Source: Ponticaulis sp.
Lineage (GTDB): Bacteria; Pseudomonadota; Alphaproteobacteria; Caulobacterales; Hyphomonadaceae
Reading direction: 5' to 3'
Assembly: GCA_002699325.1 (NCBI GenBank)
Contig: PABS01000120.1
Coordinates: forward strand, 14,167-19,477
DNA length: 5,311 nt
The notes under the pieces were generated by a model. The model saw only the letters and a program-made list of their open reading frames with translations. It ran no database searches and was not told the origin of the DNA. How positions within the stretch are numbered: position 1 is the first letter of the stretch; each line of letters opens with the position of its first letter. Shown piece by piece: positions 1 through 5,311 of this stretch. A program made the position numbers and the translations under genes.

Positions 1-782
1 CTTGTCTGCCCCTGGGTCATCTTATTGCCCTGCTGTCGCTTCGGATACTGGATCAGAATCCGGCGCTGCGAGCGTTCCATGAAGACGATGAAAACAATGA
101 TTGCGATTGCCATCAGCAGAATGCCGGCAACAAATGCGACCTGGCCTTCTGAATACCCTTCATTCGAAATCAGGTTCACAACGGCCTTTGGAAGCTCAGC
201 GACGATGCCCGCAAAAATGATTAGCGAAATACCGTTGCCGACGCCGCGAGCGGTAATCTGCTCACCCATCCACATCAGGAGAAGTGTACCGCCTGTCATG
301 GTCACGACCGTTGAAAGCGTGAAATACCAGCCTGGAATATGATCCTCAGATGGCAAGCCCTGAGCAATACCGAAGGACTGAACCAGTGCGAACAGGACGG
401 TCAGATAGCGCGTATATTGGTTGATCTGCTGGCGGCCGGTCTCACCCTCTTTCTTCAGGCGCTCAAGCGTCGGCGATGCTGCCGTCATGAGCTGCATGAT
501 GATCGATGCGGAGATGTACGGCATCACGTTAAGAGCAAAGATCCCCATGCGCTCAATGGCGCCCCCTGCGAACAGGTTGAGGTTCTGAAGAATCCCGCCT
601 TCCTGGCGCTGGAACAGCTGAGCGAATGCCGCTGGATCCAGTCCCGGGATCGGGAGATACGTGCCAAGTCGGTAGCAGATGAGGATACCGAGCGTAAAAA
701 GAATACGCTGCTGGAGTTCTTTGGCTTTTCCGAAAGCTCCGAAGTTGATGTTCTTCGCGAGCTGATCTGACGCTGACGCCAC
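1..782 (-). CDS. secY: Sec translocon channel subunit SecY, 5' part (3' end outside window)
   Basis: SecY is the pore of the SecYEG translocon in the inner membrane, through which SecA or the ribosome pushes unfolded proteins. The first 260 residues are present, more than half of a typical protein of about 440. The frame starts at a GTG at 782 and reads ASASDQLAKNINFGAFGKAK. TM1 is about 25-43, and the plug region NLFAGGAIERMG lies at 69-80. TM2 (about 80-100) contains MPYISASIIMQLM, TM3 is about 126-142 and TM4 about 153-172. The second SecY signature GEQITARGVGNGISLIIF is at 173-190, TM5 is about 183-203 and TM6 about 213-235. The cytosolic SRP/ribosome loop ERSQRRILIQYPKRQQGNK runs at 236-254. 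The GTG is chosen because AAGGAGG (788-794) sits 5 bases upstream; a second GTG at 784 is out of frame. No internal stops are seen. Confidence 0.97.
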   Translation of the reverse strand, partial: MASASDQLAKNINFGAFGKAKELQQRILFTLGILICYRLGTYLPIPGLDPAAFAQLFQRQEGGILQNLNLFAGGAIERMGIFALNVMPYISASIIMQLMTAASPTLERLKKEGETGRQQINQYTRYLTVLFALVQSFGIAQGLPSEDHIPGWYFTLSTVVTMTGGTLLLMWMGEQITARGVGNGISLIIFAGIVAELPKAVVNLISNEGYSEGQVAFVAGILLMAIAIIVFIVFMERSQRRILIQYPKRQQGNKMTQGQT

Positions 783-787
783 ACGCG

Positions 788-794
788 CCTCCTT
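788..794 (-). promoter_or_regulatory. Ribosome binding site of secY
   Basis: AAGGAGG is a near-perfect anti-Shine-Dalgarno match, 5 bases before the GTG at 782. It decides the secY start, since no ATG is nearby and the overlapping GTG at 784 opens a different frame with no SecY similarity. Because this site lies downstream of the intergenic hairpin, secY translation looks independent of rplO rather than coupled to it. Confidence 0.85.
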
Positions 795-815
795 ACTACC
801 TTGCCGCAATCACAT

Positions 816-849
816 AAAAGGCCTGTCGCCGAAACAGCAACAGGCCTCT
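816..849 (-). terminator. Terminator-like hairpin between rplO and secY
   Basis: On the minus strand, AGGCCTGT (840-847) and ACAGGCCT (819-826) are exact inverted repeats. The inner bases TGCTG (835-839) and CGGCG (827-831) can pair as well, with two G-U wobbles. The result is about 13 bp closed by a UUU loop, followed by UUU and then AUG. The position, between two genes of one operon in a 110-base gap, suggests partial termination (attenuation) or an mRNA processing or 3'-end stabilising site. The U run is short (3-4), so full termination is doubtful, and secY is normally read from this operon. A smaller ATCGG/CCGAT stem (852-865) lies just before it. Confidence 0.55.
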
Positions 850-892
850 AAATCGGCATCCCGATAAACTTTGTGAAGCCCGAAATTGAGCT

Positions 893-1372
893 TTACTCGG
901 ATTCTTCTGATACAGGGGCTGTAACTGTGACATTTCCGCCAGCTGCTTTCACAGCTTCGATGGCAGCTTTGGAAGCTCCCGTCACAGTAATTTTAACACC
1001 CTTCGGCGCGTCACCCTTCGCAAGAAGACGCACACCGTCACGCGAGCGGCGCAGAACGCCAGACGTAACCAGAACCTCTTCAGTGATCTCGGCTTTGCCG
1101 TCAATCTGACCGCTTTCGATCGCTTTCGCGATACGACCAAGGTTCACCCAGGTGTATTTCTTCGTGTTCGGTGCTTTGAAGCCACGCTTCGGCAGACGCA
1201 TATAAATAGGCATCTGCCCGCCTTCGAAGCCGTTCAGAGCAACGCCTGAGCGGGCCTTTTGGCCTTTGACACCACGTCCACCGGTCTTACCCGTGCCAGA
1301 ACCGACACCGCGACCGACACGTTTGCGAGCGTGCGTAGCGCCCGAATTGTCAGAAAGTTCATTCAGTTTCAT
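893..1372 (-). CDS. rplO: 50S ribosomal protein L15
   Basis: L15 is a late-assembling large-subunit protein with a long N-terminal extension that threads between rRNA helices. It has 159 residues. The Gly/Lys/Arg-rich extension is evident ([20 protein letters not shown], residues 15-34, then VKGQKARSG), followed by [17 protein letters not shown] (49-65), [13 protein letters not shown] (73-85) and the C-terminal domain with [20 protein letters not shown] (114-133) and the helix [11 protein letters not shown]. It ends in an acidic SEESE. The start at 1372 has GCGAGG at 1381-1386 with 8 bases of spacing. It lies 39 bases past rpmD, and the gap contains a hairpin. The stop is TAA, followed by an unusually long 110-base gap to secY. 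Confidence 0.98.
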   Translation of the reverse strand: MKLNELSDNSGATHARKRVGRGVGSGTGKTGGRGVKGQKARSGVALNGFEGGQMPIYMRLPKRGFKAPNTKKYTWVNLGRIAKAIESGQIDGKAEITEEVLVTSGVLRRSRDGVRLLAKGDAPKGVKITVTGASKAAIEAVKAAGGNVTVTAPVSEESE

Positions 1373-1390
1373 GTCGATAACCTCGCCAGT

Positions 1391-1412
1391 ACGGTCCCGT
1401 AAATCGGGCCGT
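1391..1412 (-). promoter_or_regulatory. Hairpin in the rpmD-rplO gap
   Basis: On the minus strand, ACGGCCCG (1405-1412) pairs with CGGGACCGT (1391-1399), giving an 8-bp GC-rich stem with one bulged A (1395) and an AUUUA loop (1400-1404). It begins at the last base of the rpmD stop codon and ends 4 bases before the rplO Shine-Dalgarno region at 1381-1386. There is no U run after it, so it is not an intrinsic terminator. It could affect rplO initiation or mRNA stability; no function is demonstrated. Confidence 0.4.
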
Positions 1413-1603
1413 TAGGCCTTCTCGTCTACGATTTCCACCATGTGCTGAACCTTGGCGATCATGCCACGGACAGCTGGTGTATCTTCAAGTTCGCGCTCAC
1501 GACCAACCTTGTTCAGGCCCAGGCCAACCAGCGTAGCGCGCTGATCCGGCTTGCGTCGGATCGGGCTACCGGTTTGACGAACAGTCAATGTTTTCTTCGC
1601 CAT
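1412..1603 (-). CDS. rpmD: 50S ribosomal protein L30
   Basis: L30 is a small globular protein of the large subunit that contacts 23S rRNA. It has 63 residues (59 in E. coli). The sequence begins [22 protein letters not shown] and continues [20 protein letters not shown] (26-45), the family signature around the turn before helix 2, then [17 protein letters not shown]. The start at 1603 is 11 bases past the rpsE stop. Its Shine-Dalgarno sequence AGGAG (1612-1616) overlaps that TAG stop and leaves 8 bases of spacing. A hairpin begins at the last base of the TAA stop, in the gap before rplO. Confidence 0.97.
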   Translation of the reverse strand: MAKKTLTVRQTGSPIRRKPDQRATLVGLGLNKVGRERELEDTPAVRGMIAKVQHMVEIVDEKA

Positions 1604-1614
1604 TGATTGAACTC

Positions 1615-2223
1615 CTAGTTCGTCGCGTCAGCCATGCCCGCTTCAGACGCACCATCGGTACGACGACCGACAATGTCCTGAACCTTCAGACCGCGCTTGG
1701 AAGCGACAGACCGTGGGCTGCTCTGATTTTTGAGCGCATCAAAAGTTGCGCGAACCATATTGTATGGGTTGGACGATCCAAGCGACTTGGCAACAACGTC
1801 CTGGACACCCAGAACATCGAGAACCGCACGCATCGGACCACCTGCGATAACGCCAGTACCTGGAGGTGCTGCACGCAGAACAACTTTACCAGCGCCCCAA
1901 CGGCCGCGGCCGTCATGGTGAAGTGTACGACCCTCGCGCAGAGGCACGCGGATCATTTTCTTCTTCGCTTCGTCAGTCGCCTTGCGGATCGCTTCCGGCA
2001 CTTCGCGGGCTTTACCATGACCAAAGCCGACACGGCCTTTCTGGTCACCGACAACCACGAGTGCAGCAAAACCGAAGTTCTTACCGCCTTTAACAACCTT
2101 GGCAACGCGGTTGATGCCTACGAGGCGATCAACGAATTCGCTTTGCTCTTCCTGTCTGTTATCGCGGTCCCGGTTGCGGCCACGACCGCGACGCTCACCG
2201 CCGCCTTGTTTTTGATCTGCCAT
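1615..2223 (-). CDS. rpsE: 30S ribosomal protein S5
   Basis: S5 lines the mRNA entry side of the small subunit and affects decoding accuracy and mRNA unwinding. The protein has 202 residues, against 167 in E. coli. The core is typical: [20 protein letters not shown] (30-49), the signature [20 protein letters not shown] (52-71) with AREVPEAI, and the C-terminal S5 domain [19 protein letters not shown] (122-140) and [16 protein letters not shown] (149-164). The extra length comes from a charged Arg/Gly/Asp-rich N-terminal segment (about residues 1-29) and an acidic, Ala-rich tail after residue 187. The start at 2223 has TAGGAG at 2230-2235, made partly from the rplR stop, with a 9-base gap between the genes. 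The stop is TAG, again shared with the next Shine-Dalgarno sequence. Confidence 0.98.
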   Translation of the reverse strand: MADQKQGGGERRGRGRNRDRDNRQEEQSEFVDRLVGINRVAKVVKGGKNFGFAALVVVGDQKGRVGFGHGKAREVPEAIRKATDEAKKKMIRVPLREGRTLHHDGRGRWGAGKVVLRAAPPGTGVIAGGPMRAVLDVLGVQDVVAKSLGSSNPYNMVRATFDALKNQSSPRSVASKRGLKVQDIVGRRTDGASEAGMADATN

Positions 2224-2232
2224 AACCGTCTC

Positions 2233-2592
2233 CTAGAATTTCAGTCCGCCTTCACGCGCTGCATCAGCAAGCGCCTTCACGCGTCCATGGAACATGTAAC
2301 CGCCGCGATCGAACACGACTTCCTCGACACCCGCCTTGGAAGCACGTTCTGCGATCAGTTTGCCGACCTCGGCTGCAGCCTCCGTCGTACCGCCGGAGGA
2401 CTTCGAACGGAAATCTTTCTCCTGGGTGGAGGCAGCTGCGAGCGTGATACCACGTTCGTCGTCGATCACCTGAACGGCGATATTTTTTGAGGAGCGCACC
2501 ACGGACAGACGAGGACGACCATTGGCCTGCTTGCGCAGTTTGGTCCGGACCCGCTGAGCGCGACGCATCATTTTTTCGCGTGGCGTCTTCAT
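2233..2592 (-). CDS. rplR: 50S ribosomal protein L18
   Basis: L18 binds 5S rRNA and, with L5, brings it into the central protuberance. It has 119 residues. The basic N-terminal arm ([20 protein letters not shown]) is followed by [20 protein letters not shown] (25-44) and the highly conserved end [20 protein letters not shown] at about 93-112. The start at 2592 is only 2 bases past the rplF stop. No good Shine-Dalgarno sequence lies at normal distance: an AGAAG ends just before the rplF stop, and a GGAAGG is about 15 bases away. Initiation therefore probably relies on ribosomes finishing rplF. The TAG stop forms the beginning of the rpsE Shine-Dalgarno sequence (TAGGAG). Confidence 0.98.
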   Translation of the reverse strand: MKTPREKMMRRAQRVRTKLRKQANGRPRLSVVRSSKNIAVQVIDDERGITLAAASTQEKDFRSKSSGGTTEAAAEVGKLIAERASKAGVEEVVFDRGGYMFHGRVKALADAAREGGLKF

Positions 2593-2594
2593 GG

Positions 2595-3125
2595 CTACTT
2601 CTTCTTACCTTCCTTGCGACGAACCTGCTCGCCGGCATAACGAATACCCTTGCCTTTATAAGGCTCAGGTGGACGATACTTGCGGATCTCGGCAGCAACC
2701 TGTCCAACCGCTTGCTTGTCAGCACCGCTGATTTTGACTTCAGTCGGTTTAGAGCTGGCGAGCGTGATGCCGTCAGGCGCCTGATAGATCACGTCGTGGC
2801 TGAAGCCGAGTGACAGTTTAACTGCCGAACCCTGCATTTGCGCACGATAACCAACGCCGATCAGCTCGAGCTCTTTTTCAAAGCCCTCAGTCACGCCATG
2901 AACCATGTTCTGCGCACGGGCACGCATTGTGCCCCACATTGCGCGAGCACGTTTTGATTCATCTTTCGGCGTGAAGGTGACTGCGTTGTCAGAGAAGTCG
3001 ACATTTACATCGTCAACAATCTCGAGCGTCAGTTCACCTTTCGGCCCTTTAGCGGTCAGCACACGGTCGTTGAGAGACAGTGTCGCTTTGCCGCCTTCTA
3101 CCGGTAGTTTTCCGATACGAGACAT
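2595..3125 (-). CDS. rplF: 50S ribosomal protein L6
   Basis: L6 binds 23S rRNA near the base of the L7/L12 stalk and the sarcin-ricin loop and is needed for late large-subunit assembly and factor function. It is 176 residues, as in E. coli. Two tandem L6 domains are recognisable. The first begins MSRIGKLPV and includes [13 protein letters not shown] (24-36). The second includes [12 protein letters not shown] (85-96) and LSLGFSHDV (104-112). The C-terminal signature [16 protein letters not shown] lies at 151-166, and the tail is lysine-rich (RRKEGKKK). The start at 3125 has a GGGTGA at 3130-3135 and an AAGGA at 3138-3142; neither is perfectly spaced, so coupling to rpsH 15 bases upstream may help initiation. 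The stop is TAG. Confidence 0.98.
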   Translation of the reverse strand: MSRIGKLPVEGGKATLSLNDRVLTAKGPKGELTLEIVDDVNVDFSDNAVTFTPKDESKRARAMWGTMRARAQNMVHGVTEGFEKELELIGVGYRAQMQGSAVKLSLGFSHDVIYQAPDGITLASSKPTEVKISGADKQAVGQVAAEIRKYRPPEPYKGKGIRYAGEQVRRKEGKKK

Positions 3126-3140
3126 AACTTCACCCTGTCC

Positions 3141-3536
3141 TTATACGACCCGACACAGAATTTCGCCGCCGACATTCTCTGTACGCGCCGTGTTGTCAGA
3201 CATGACACCCTTCGGCGTAGAGAGAATTGAAATGCCCAGACCATTCTGGACCAGCGGGAGATCCTTGACCGAAGAATAAACGCGGCGGCCCGGTTTGGAC
3301 ACGCGACGAATTTCCGAGATCACGGGTGCGCCGTCATAATATTTGAGTTCGATTTCGATGTTCTTTTTACCATCTTTTTCGACCTCGGTGTAACCGCGGA
3401 TGAAACCTTCAGACTGAAGGACTTCCAGTACGCGCACACGTAGTGTGGATGCTGGAGTGATAACAACCGTTTTACCGCGAAGCTGGGCGTTGCGGATACG
3501 GGTCAGCATATCGCCGAGAGGATCTGAAATATTCAT
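3141..3536 (-). CDS. rpsH: 30S ribosomal protein S8
   Basis: S8 is a primary binder of 16S rRNA helix 21 and is needed for assembly of the platform. In E. coli it is also the translational repressor of the spc operon, acting near the L5 start. It has 131 residues. The N-terminus [18 protein letters not shown] is typical, [11 protein letters not shown] (39-49) and [13 protein letters not shown] (75-87) follow, and the RNA-binding signature is [20 protein letters not shown] (99-118). It ends [11 protein letters not shown]. The start has the best ribosome binding site of the window (AGGAGG at 3544-3549, 7 bases from ATG), built on the rpsN stop codon. The gap to rpsN is 11 bases and the gap to rplF is 15 bases. 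Confidence 0.98.
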   Translation of the reverse strand: MNISDPLGDMLTRIRNAQLRGKTVVITPASTLRVRVLEVLQSEGFIRGYTEVEKDGKKNIEIELKYYDGAPVISEIRRVSKPGRRVYSSVKDLPLVQNGLGISILSTPKGVMSDNTARTENVGGEILCRVV

Positions 3537-3543
3537 TTAATAC

Positions 3544-3550
3544 CCTCCTA
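3544..3550 (-). promoter_or_regulatory. Ribosome binding site of rpsH overlapping the rpsN stop
   Basis: TAGGAGG on the minus strand contains both the rpsN TAG stop and the AGGAGG Shine-Dalgarno sequence of rpsH, with 7 bases to the ATG. A ribosome terminating on rpsN would stand exactly over the next initiation site. This favours reinitiation and balanced S14/S8 output. Confidence 0.8.
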
Positions 3551-3853
3551 CCAGCTCGATTTGACCAGACCAGGAACCTTACCAAGGTTCCCCAGCTCAC
3601 GAAGAGCTATACGCGACATTTTCAGCTTGCGATAATAAGCGCGCGGGCGGCCTGTCACTTCGCAACGGTTGCGAATGCGGTTTTCAGCCGAGTTGCGCGG
3701 CAGAGCCGCAAGTTTAAGCCGAGCTTCGAAACGCTCTTCCAGCGGCAGGTCCTCGTTGAGGGCCATAGCTTTCAGGCGCTCACGGCGACCGGCATACTTT
3801 TTAACGAGCGCCTTGCGCTTGTTGTTACGTTCGATTGCACTTTTCTTAGCCAT
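3548..3853 (-). CDS. rpsN: 30S ribosomal protein S14, zinc-independent form
   Basis: S14 is a late-assembling protein of the small-subunit head, close to the A site. It has 101 residues, the same as the long E. coli form. The C-terminal half carries [14 protein letters not shown] (51-64), [10 protein letters not shown] (67-76) and [10 protein letters not shown] (79-88), and it ends GLVKSSW. Only one cysteine (Cys64) is present, so this is the C-minus type that does not bind zinc, with no CxxC pairs as in the short 61-residue form. The start at 3853 is preceded by GGAGGA at 3858-3863 with about 4 bases of spacing, and 16 bases separate it from the rplE stop. Its TAG stop doubles as the first bases of the rpsH Shine-Dalgarno sequence. 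A perfect inverted repeat lies within its last 15 codons. Confidence 0.98.
   Translation of the reverse strand: MAKKSAIERNNKRKALVKKYAGRRERLKAMALNEDLPLEERFEARLKLAALPRNSAENRIRNRCEVTGRPRAYYRKLKMSRIALRELGNLGKVPGLVKSSW
3573..3591 (-). repeat. Perfect inverted repeat near the 3' end of rpsN
   Basis: GGAACCTT and AAGGTTCC are exact 8-base complements separated by 3 bases, inside codons for NLGKVP near the S14 C-terminus. The stem ends 22 bases before the rpsH Shine-Dalgarno sequence. It may be a chance result of codon choice, or a small mRNA hairpin upstream of rpsH. Confidence 0.5.
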
Positions 3854-3869
3854 TACGTCCTCCGAGCGC

Positions 3870-4430
3870 CTAGTTACGGAACGGGAAGTTAAAGAGCTTC
3901 AGCAGCTCTTTCGCTTCTTCGTTCGTTTGCGCCGTCGTGCAAACAATGATGTCCATACCCCAGATCGAGTCGACCTGGTCGTAATTGATCTCAGGGAAAA
4001 CAATGTGCTCCTTAACGCCGCAGGCATAGTTGCCATTACCGTCAAAGCTTCTTCCGTTGAGACCGCGGAAGTCCTTCACACGCGGAAGTGCGATCGTGAC
4101 GAACCGGTCAAGAAACTCGTACATGCGCTCACGGCGAAGAGTAACCTTACAGCCGATTGCCATGCCTTCGCGAAGCTTGAACCCGGCGATCGATTTACGT
4201 GCCTTGGTTGCGACCGGCTTTTGGCCGGCAATTGCTTCCATGTCCCGAAGCGCTGTCTGGATCTTCTTGGAGTCAGCAACTGCTTCACCAACACCCATGT
4301 TCAGCACGACCTTGTCGAGCTTAGGCATCTGCATTGGGTTCGAATAGTTGAACTTCTCCTGAAGCGCGGGAACGATCTTCTCGCGATACAGCGTCTTGAA
4401 ACGTGGTTCGTATGTGGTGGCATCAGACAT
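3870..4430 (-). CDS. rplE: 50S ribosomal protein L5
   Basis: L5 binds 5S rRNA with L18 and L25 and places it in the central protuberance; it also contacts the P-site tRNA and S13. The protein is 186 residues, slightly longer than the 179 of E. coli. Landmarks are [13 protein letters not shown] (15-27), [17 protein letters not shown] (35-51), the family signature [20 protein letters not shown] (61-80), [22 protein letters not shown] (86-107), [10 protein letters not shown] (115-124) and [21 protein letters not shown] (157-177). The frame stays open upstream to 4577, but the ATG at 4430 is chosen. It begins [15 protein letters not shown] as in relatives, it has AGGGGAGG at 4437-4444 with 6 bases of spacing, and the longer version would overlap most of the end of rplX. 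Its start region folds into a possible hairpin (listed separately). The stop is TAG. Confidence 0.98.
   Translation of the reverse strand: MSDATTYEPRFKTLYREKIVPALQEKFNYSNPMQMPKLDKVVLNMGVGEAVADSKKIQTALRDMEAIAGQKPVATKARKSIAGFKLREGMAIGCKVTLRRERMYEFLDRFVTIALPRVKDFRGLNGRSFDGNGNYACGVKEHIVFPEINYDQVDSIWGMDIIVCTTAQTNEEAKELLKLFNFPFRN
3891..3911 (-). repeat. Perfect inverted repeat near the 3' end of rplE
   Basis: AAAGAGCT and AGCTCTTT are exact 8-base complements separated by 5 bases, within codons for KELLKLF of L5. The repeat lies 18 bases before the rplE stop and 27 before the rpsN Shine-Dalgarno sequence. It is AT-richer than the rpsN repeat, so the stem would be weaker. No function is evident. 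Confidence 0.4.
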
Positions 4431-4441
4431 CGATGGCCTCC
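4416..4441 (-). promoter_or_regulatory. Possible translational control hairpin at the rplE start
   Basis: On the minus strand, GGCCAUC (4432-4438) can pair with GAUGCC (4419-4424), leaving one bulged C and a 7-base loop GAUGUCU that contains the rplE AUG. Beyond an A-A mismatch, GG (4440-4441) can pair with CC (4416-4417). The structure would bury both the Shine-Dalgarno core and the start codon of L5, and the rplX stop is inside it, so ribosomes finishing L24 would melt it. In E. coli, S8 represses the spc operon by binding this same junction. I could not show that the specific S8 recognition core is present, so the identity as an S8 site is inferred from position. Confidence 0.35.
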
Positions 4442-4740
4442 CCTGAACGTTTGGCGAAGCGGATCTTGCGACCATGGTCGTCAAAGCGGAAACCAATACG
4501 TGTTGGCTTTCCGTCTTTCGGATCCACGTGCGAGACGTTGGACACGTCGATCGGCGCTTCAAAGCGTTTAATTCCACCTGGGTCCATCTGACCCGGCTTC
4601 TGGTGACGGGTGACGATATTCACGCCAGAAACGATCACACGACCTTCACTTGGCATGACTTTCGTAACTTCACCCTTTTTGCCCTTGTCGCGGCCGGCAA
4701 GAACAATCACGCGATCGCCTTTTTTCACTTTGGCAGCCAT
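4423..4740 (-). CDS. rplX: 50S ribosomal protein L24
   Basis: L24 is an early assembly-initiator protein that binds domain I of 23S rRNA and later sits near the peptide exit tunnel. The product is 105 residues, the normal size. The N-terminal KOW motif is clear ([20 protein letters not shown], residues 6-25). It is followed by [11 protein letters not shown] (39-49), the loop containing [12 protein letters not shown], and the C-terminal KPTRIGFRF region. The start at 4740 overlaps the rplN TAA stop by one base and has a strong GGAGG at 4748-4752, inside the end of rplN, with 7 bases of spacing. The TGA stop lies inside the beginning of rplE (8-base overlap, ATGTCTGA), which points to translational coupling with L5. 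Confidence 0.98.
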   Translation of the reverse strand: MAAKVKKGDRVIVLAGRDKGKKGEVTKVMPSEGRVIVSGVNIVTRHQKPGQMDPGGIKRFEAPIDVSNVSHVDPKDGKPTRIGFRFDDHGRKIRFAKRSGEAIDV

Positions 4741-5108
4741 TACAAGACCTCCGGAGCGAGCGAGATGACCTTCATATGGTTCTTGGCGCGAAGTTCGCGC
4801 GGAACCGGTCCGAAGATACGCGTACCGATTGGCTCACCATTATTGTTGATGAGAACCGCGGCGTTCGTGTCGAAACGGATGGCAGAGCCGTCCGGGCGTT
4901 TGATATCCTTGGAAACGCGAACGACAACGGCTTTACGCACGTCACCTTTTTTCACGCGACCCTTTGGAATCGCCTCTTTCACCGACACAACGATGATGTC
5001 ACCGACGCTGGCATAACGACGCTTTGCGCCACCCAGTACTTTGATGCACTGGACGCGACGCGCGCCGGAGTTGTCAGCGACTGACAGGTTTGTCTGCATC
5101 TGGATCAT
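4740..5108 (-). CDS. rplN: 50S ribosomal protein L14
   Basis: L14 binds 23S rRNA at the subunit interface, forms bridges to 16S rRNA together with L19, and is the docking surface of the silencing factor RsfS. The protein is 122 residues, close to the E. coli length, and is conserved end to end: [19 protein letters not shown] near residues 9-27, [14 protein letters not shown] at 44-57, and the family signature from AVVVRVSK (about 60) through [17 protein letters not shown] to about 87. It ends [12 protein letters not shown]. The start at 5108 fits the family N-terminus (MIQMQTNL, compare MIQEQTML in E. coli). It has a GGAG at 5116-5119 with 7 bases of spacing, and it overlaps the rpsQ stop by four bases. 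The TAA stop shares one base with the rplX start (TAATG). Confidence 0.98.
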   Translation of the reverse strand: MIQMQTNLSVADNSGARRVQCIKVLGGAKRRYASVGDIIVVSVKEAIPKGRVKKGDVRKAVVVRVSKDIKRPDGSAIRFDTNAAVLINNNGEPIGTRIFGPVPRELRAKNHMKVISLAPEVL

Positions 5109-5311
5109 GCGGCGTCTCCACCAGCTTGATCAGTGACCAGTTCCCAGCGTTTCAGCTTGGACTTCGGTGCACATTCGATGATCGAAACCTTCTGGCCCTC
5201 TTGAGCCTGGTTGTTTTCGTCATGGGCGTGATAGCGCTTTGACTTACGCACGGTCTTGTTCAGCAGAGGGTGCAGGAAGGTACGCTCAACGCGTACGATC
5301 GCTGTTTTGTC
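5105..5311 (-). CDS. rpsQ: 30S ribosomal protein S17, 3' part (5' end outside window)
   Basis: S17 is a primary binder of 16S rRNA and helps start assembly of the small-subunit body. The last 68 residues and a TGA stop are present, in frame from the window edge. Against the 84-residue E. coli protein, roughly 15 N-terminal residues are missing; they lie outside the window. The visible part begins [12 protein letters not shown] and contains [19 protein letters not shown] and then [16 protein letters not shown], which follow the S17 OB-fold pattern. The usual G-D before the last conserved block is G-Q here, and the usual R-P is A-P; this is modest divergence with no sign of decay. A short DQAGGDAA tail follows the conserved WELV end. 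The stop overlaps the rplN start as ATGA, so translation of rplN is probably coupled to rpsQ. The first residues and the ribosome binding site cannot be seen. Confidence 0.96.
   Translation of the reverse strand, partial: DKTAIVRVERTFLHPLLNKTVRKSKRYHAHDENNQAQEGQKVSIIECAPKSKLKRWELVTDQAGGDAA

Noticed and set aside
524..784. 86-codon minus-strand frame beginning at the GTG at 784
   Set aside because: It is a shifted frame over the start of secY. The GTG at 782 gives an unmistakable SecY sequence.
813..838. Possible secY promoter (TTGCTG followed by TTTTAT or TTTATG)
   Set aside because: The -10 match is poor, the spacing is marginal, and the bases are already explained by the hairpin. Transcription start mapping would be needed to support it.
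1588..2490. 300-codon plus-strand open frame antisense to rpmD, rpsE and rplR
   Set aside because: It lies opposite well-conserved ribosomal protein genes, shows no recognisable domain, and is explained by the open antisense frame of these genes.
3669..4571. Second 300-codon plus-strand open frame antisense to rpsN, rplE and part of rplX
   Set aside because: Same reason. The equal length of the two frames is a coincidence: their protein sequences do not resemble each other, and no ribosome binding site supports either.
4431..4577. N-terminally extended L5 starting at 4577
   Set aside because: The additional 49 residues are out-of-frame rplX sequence with no L5 similarity. The ATG at 4430 has a strong Shine-Dalgarno sequence and the family N-terminus.
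1..5311. Search for mobile elements, CRISPR arrays, tRNAs or an undescribed gene system
   Set aside because: The window is filled from end to end by the standard spc gene order with short gaps. No insertion, foreign gene, repeat array or disrupted gene is visible.

Overview
This window is an ordinary chromosomal ribosomal-protein region. It is the spc operon of an alphaproteobacterium, read entirely on the minus strand, so transcription runs from the high coordinates to the low ones. In transcription order the genes are rpsQ (3' part only), rplN, rplX, rplE, rpsN, rpsH, rplF, rplR, rpsE, rpmD, rplO and secY (5' part only). The window edges cut rpsQ and secY; the other ten genes are complete and intact. 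The assignment to Alphaproteobacteria rests on the protein sequences, on the gene order without rpmJ between rplO and secY, and on the zinc-free 101-residue S14. A Hyphomonadaceae or Caulobacterales-like origin is a low-confidence guess.

Layout from high to low coordinates: S17 overlaps L14 by 4 bases (ATGA). L14 overlaps L24 by 1 base (TAATG). L24 overlaps L5 by 8 bases (ATGTCTGA). After that come short gaps of 2 to 16 bases down to rpmD. A 39-base gap between rpmD and rplO holds a hairpin. A 110-base gap between rplO and secY holds a long terminator-like hairpin. At three junctions (rpsN/rpsH, rplR/rpsE, rpsE/rpmD) the upstream TAG stop codon is the first part of the next gene's Shine-Dalgarno sequence.

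The genes supply seven large-subunit proteins (L14, L24, L5, L6, L18, L30, L15), four small-subunit proteins (S17, S14, S8, S5) and the core channel of the Sec translocon. Tight coupling along the message should keep the ribosomal proteins near equal output. The gap before secY, with its hairpin, looks like the one place where a membrane channel needed in much smaller amounts could be uncoupled from them. No promoter, mobile element, tRNA, CRISPR array or foreign gene is visible, and no stretch over 300 bases lacks a gene. I found no undescribed system. The points of interest are possible regulatory RNA structures, chiefly a hairpin enclosing the rplE start site, where S8 autoregulation acts in E. 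coli.
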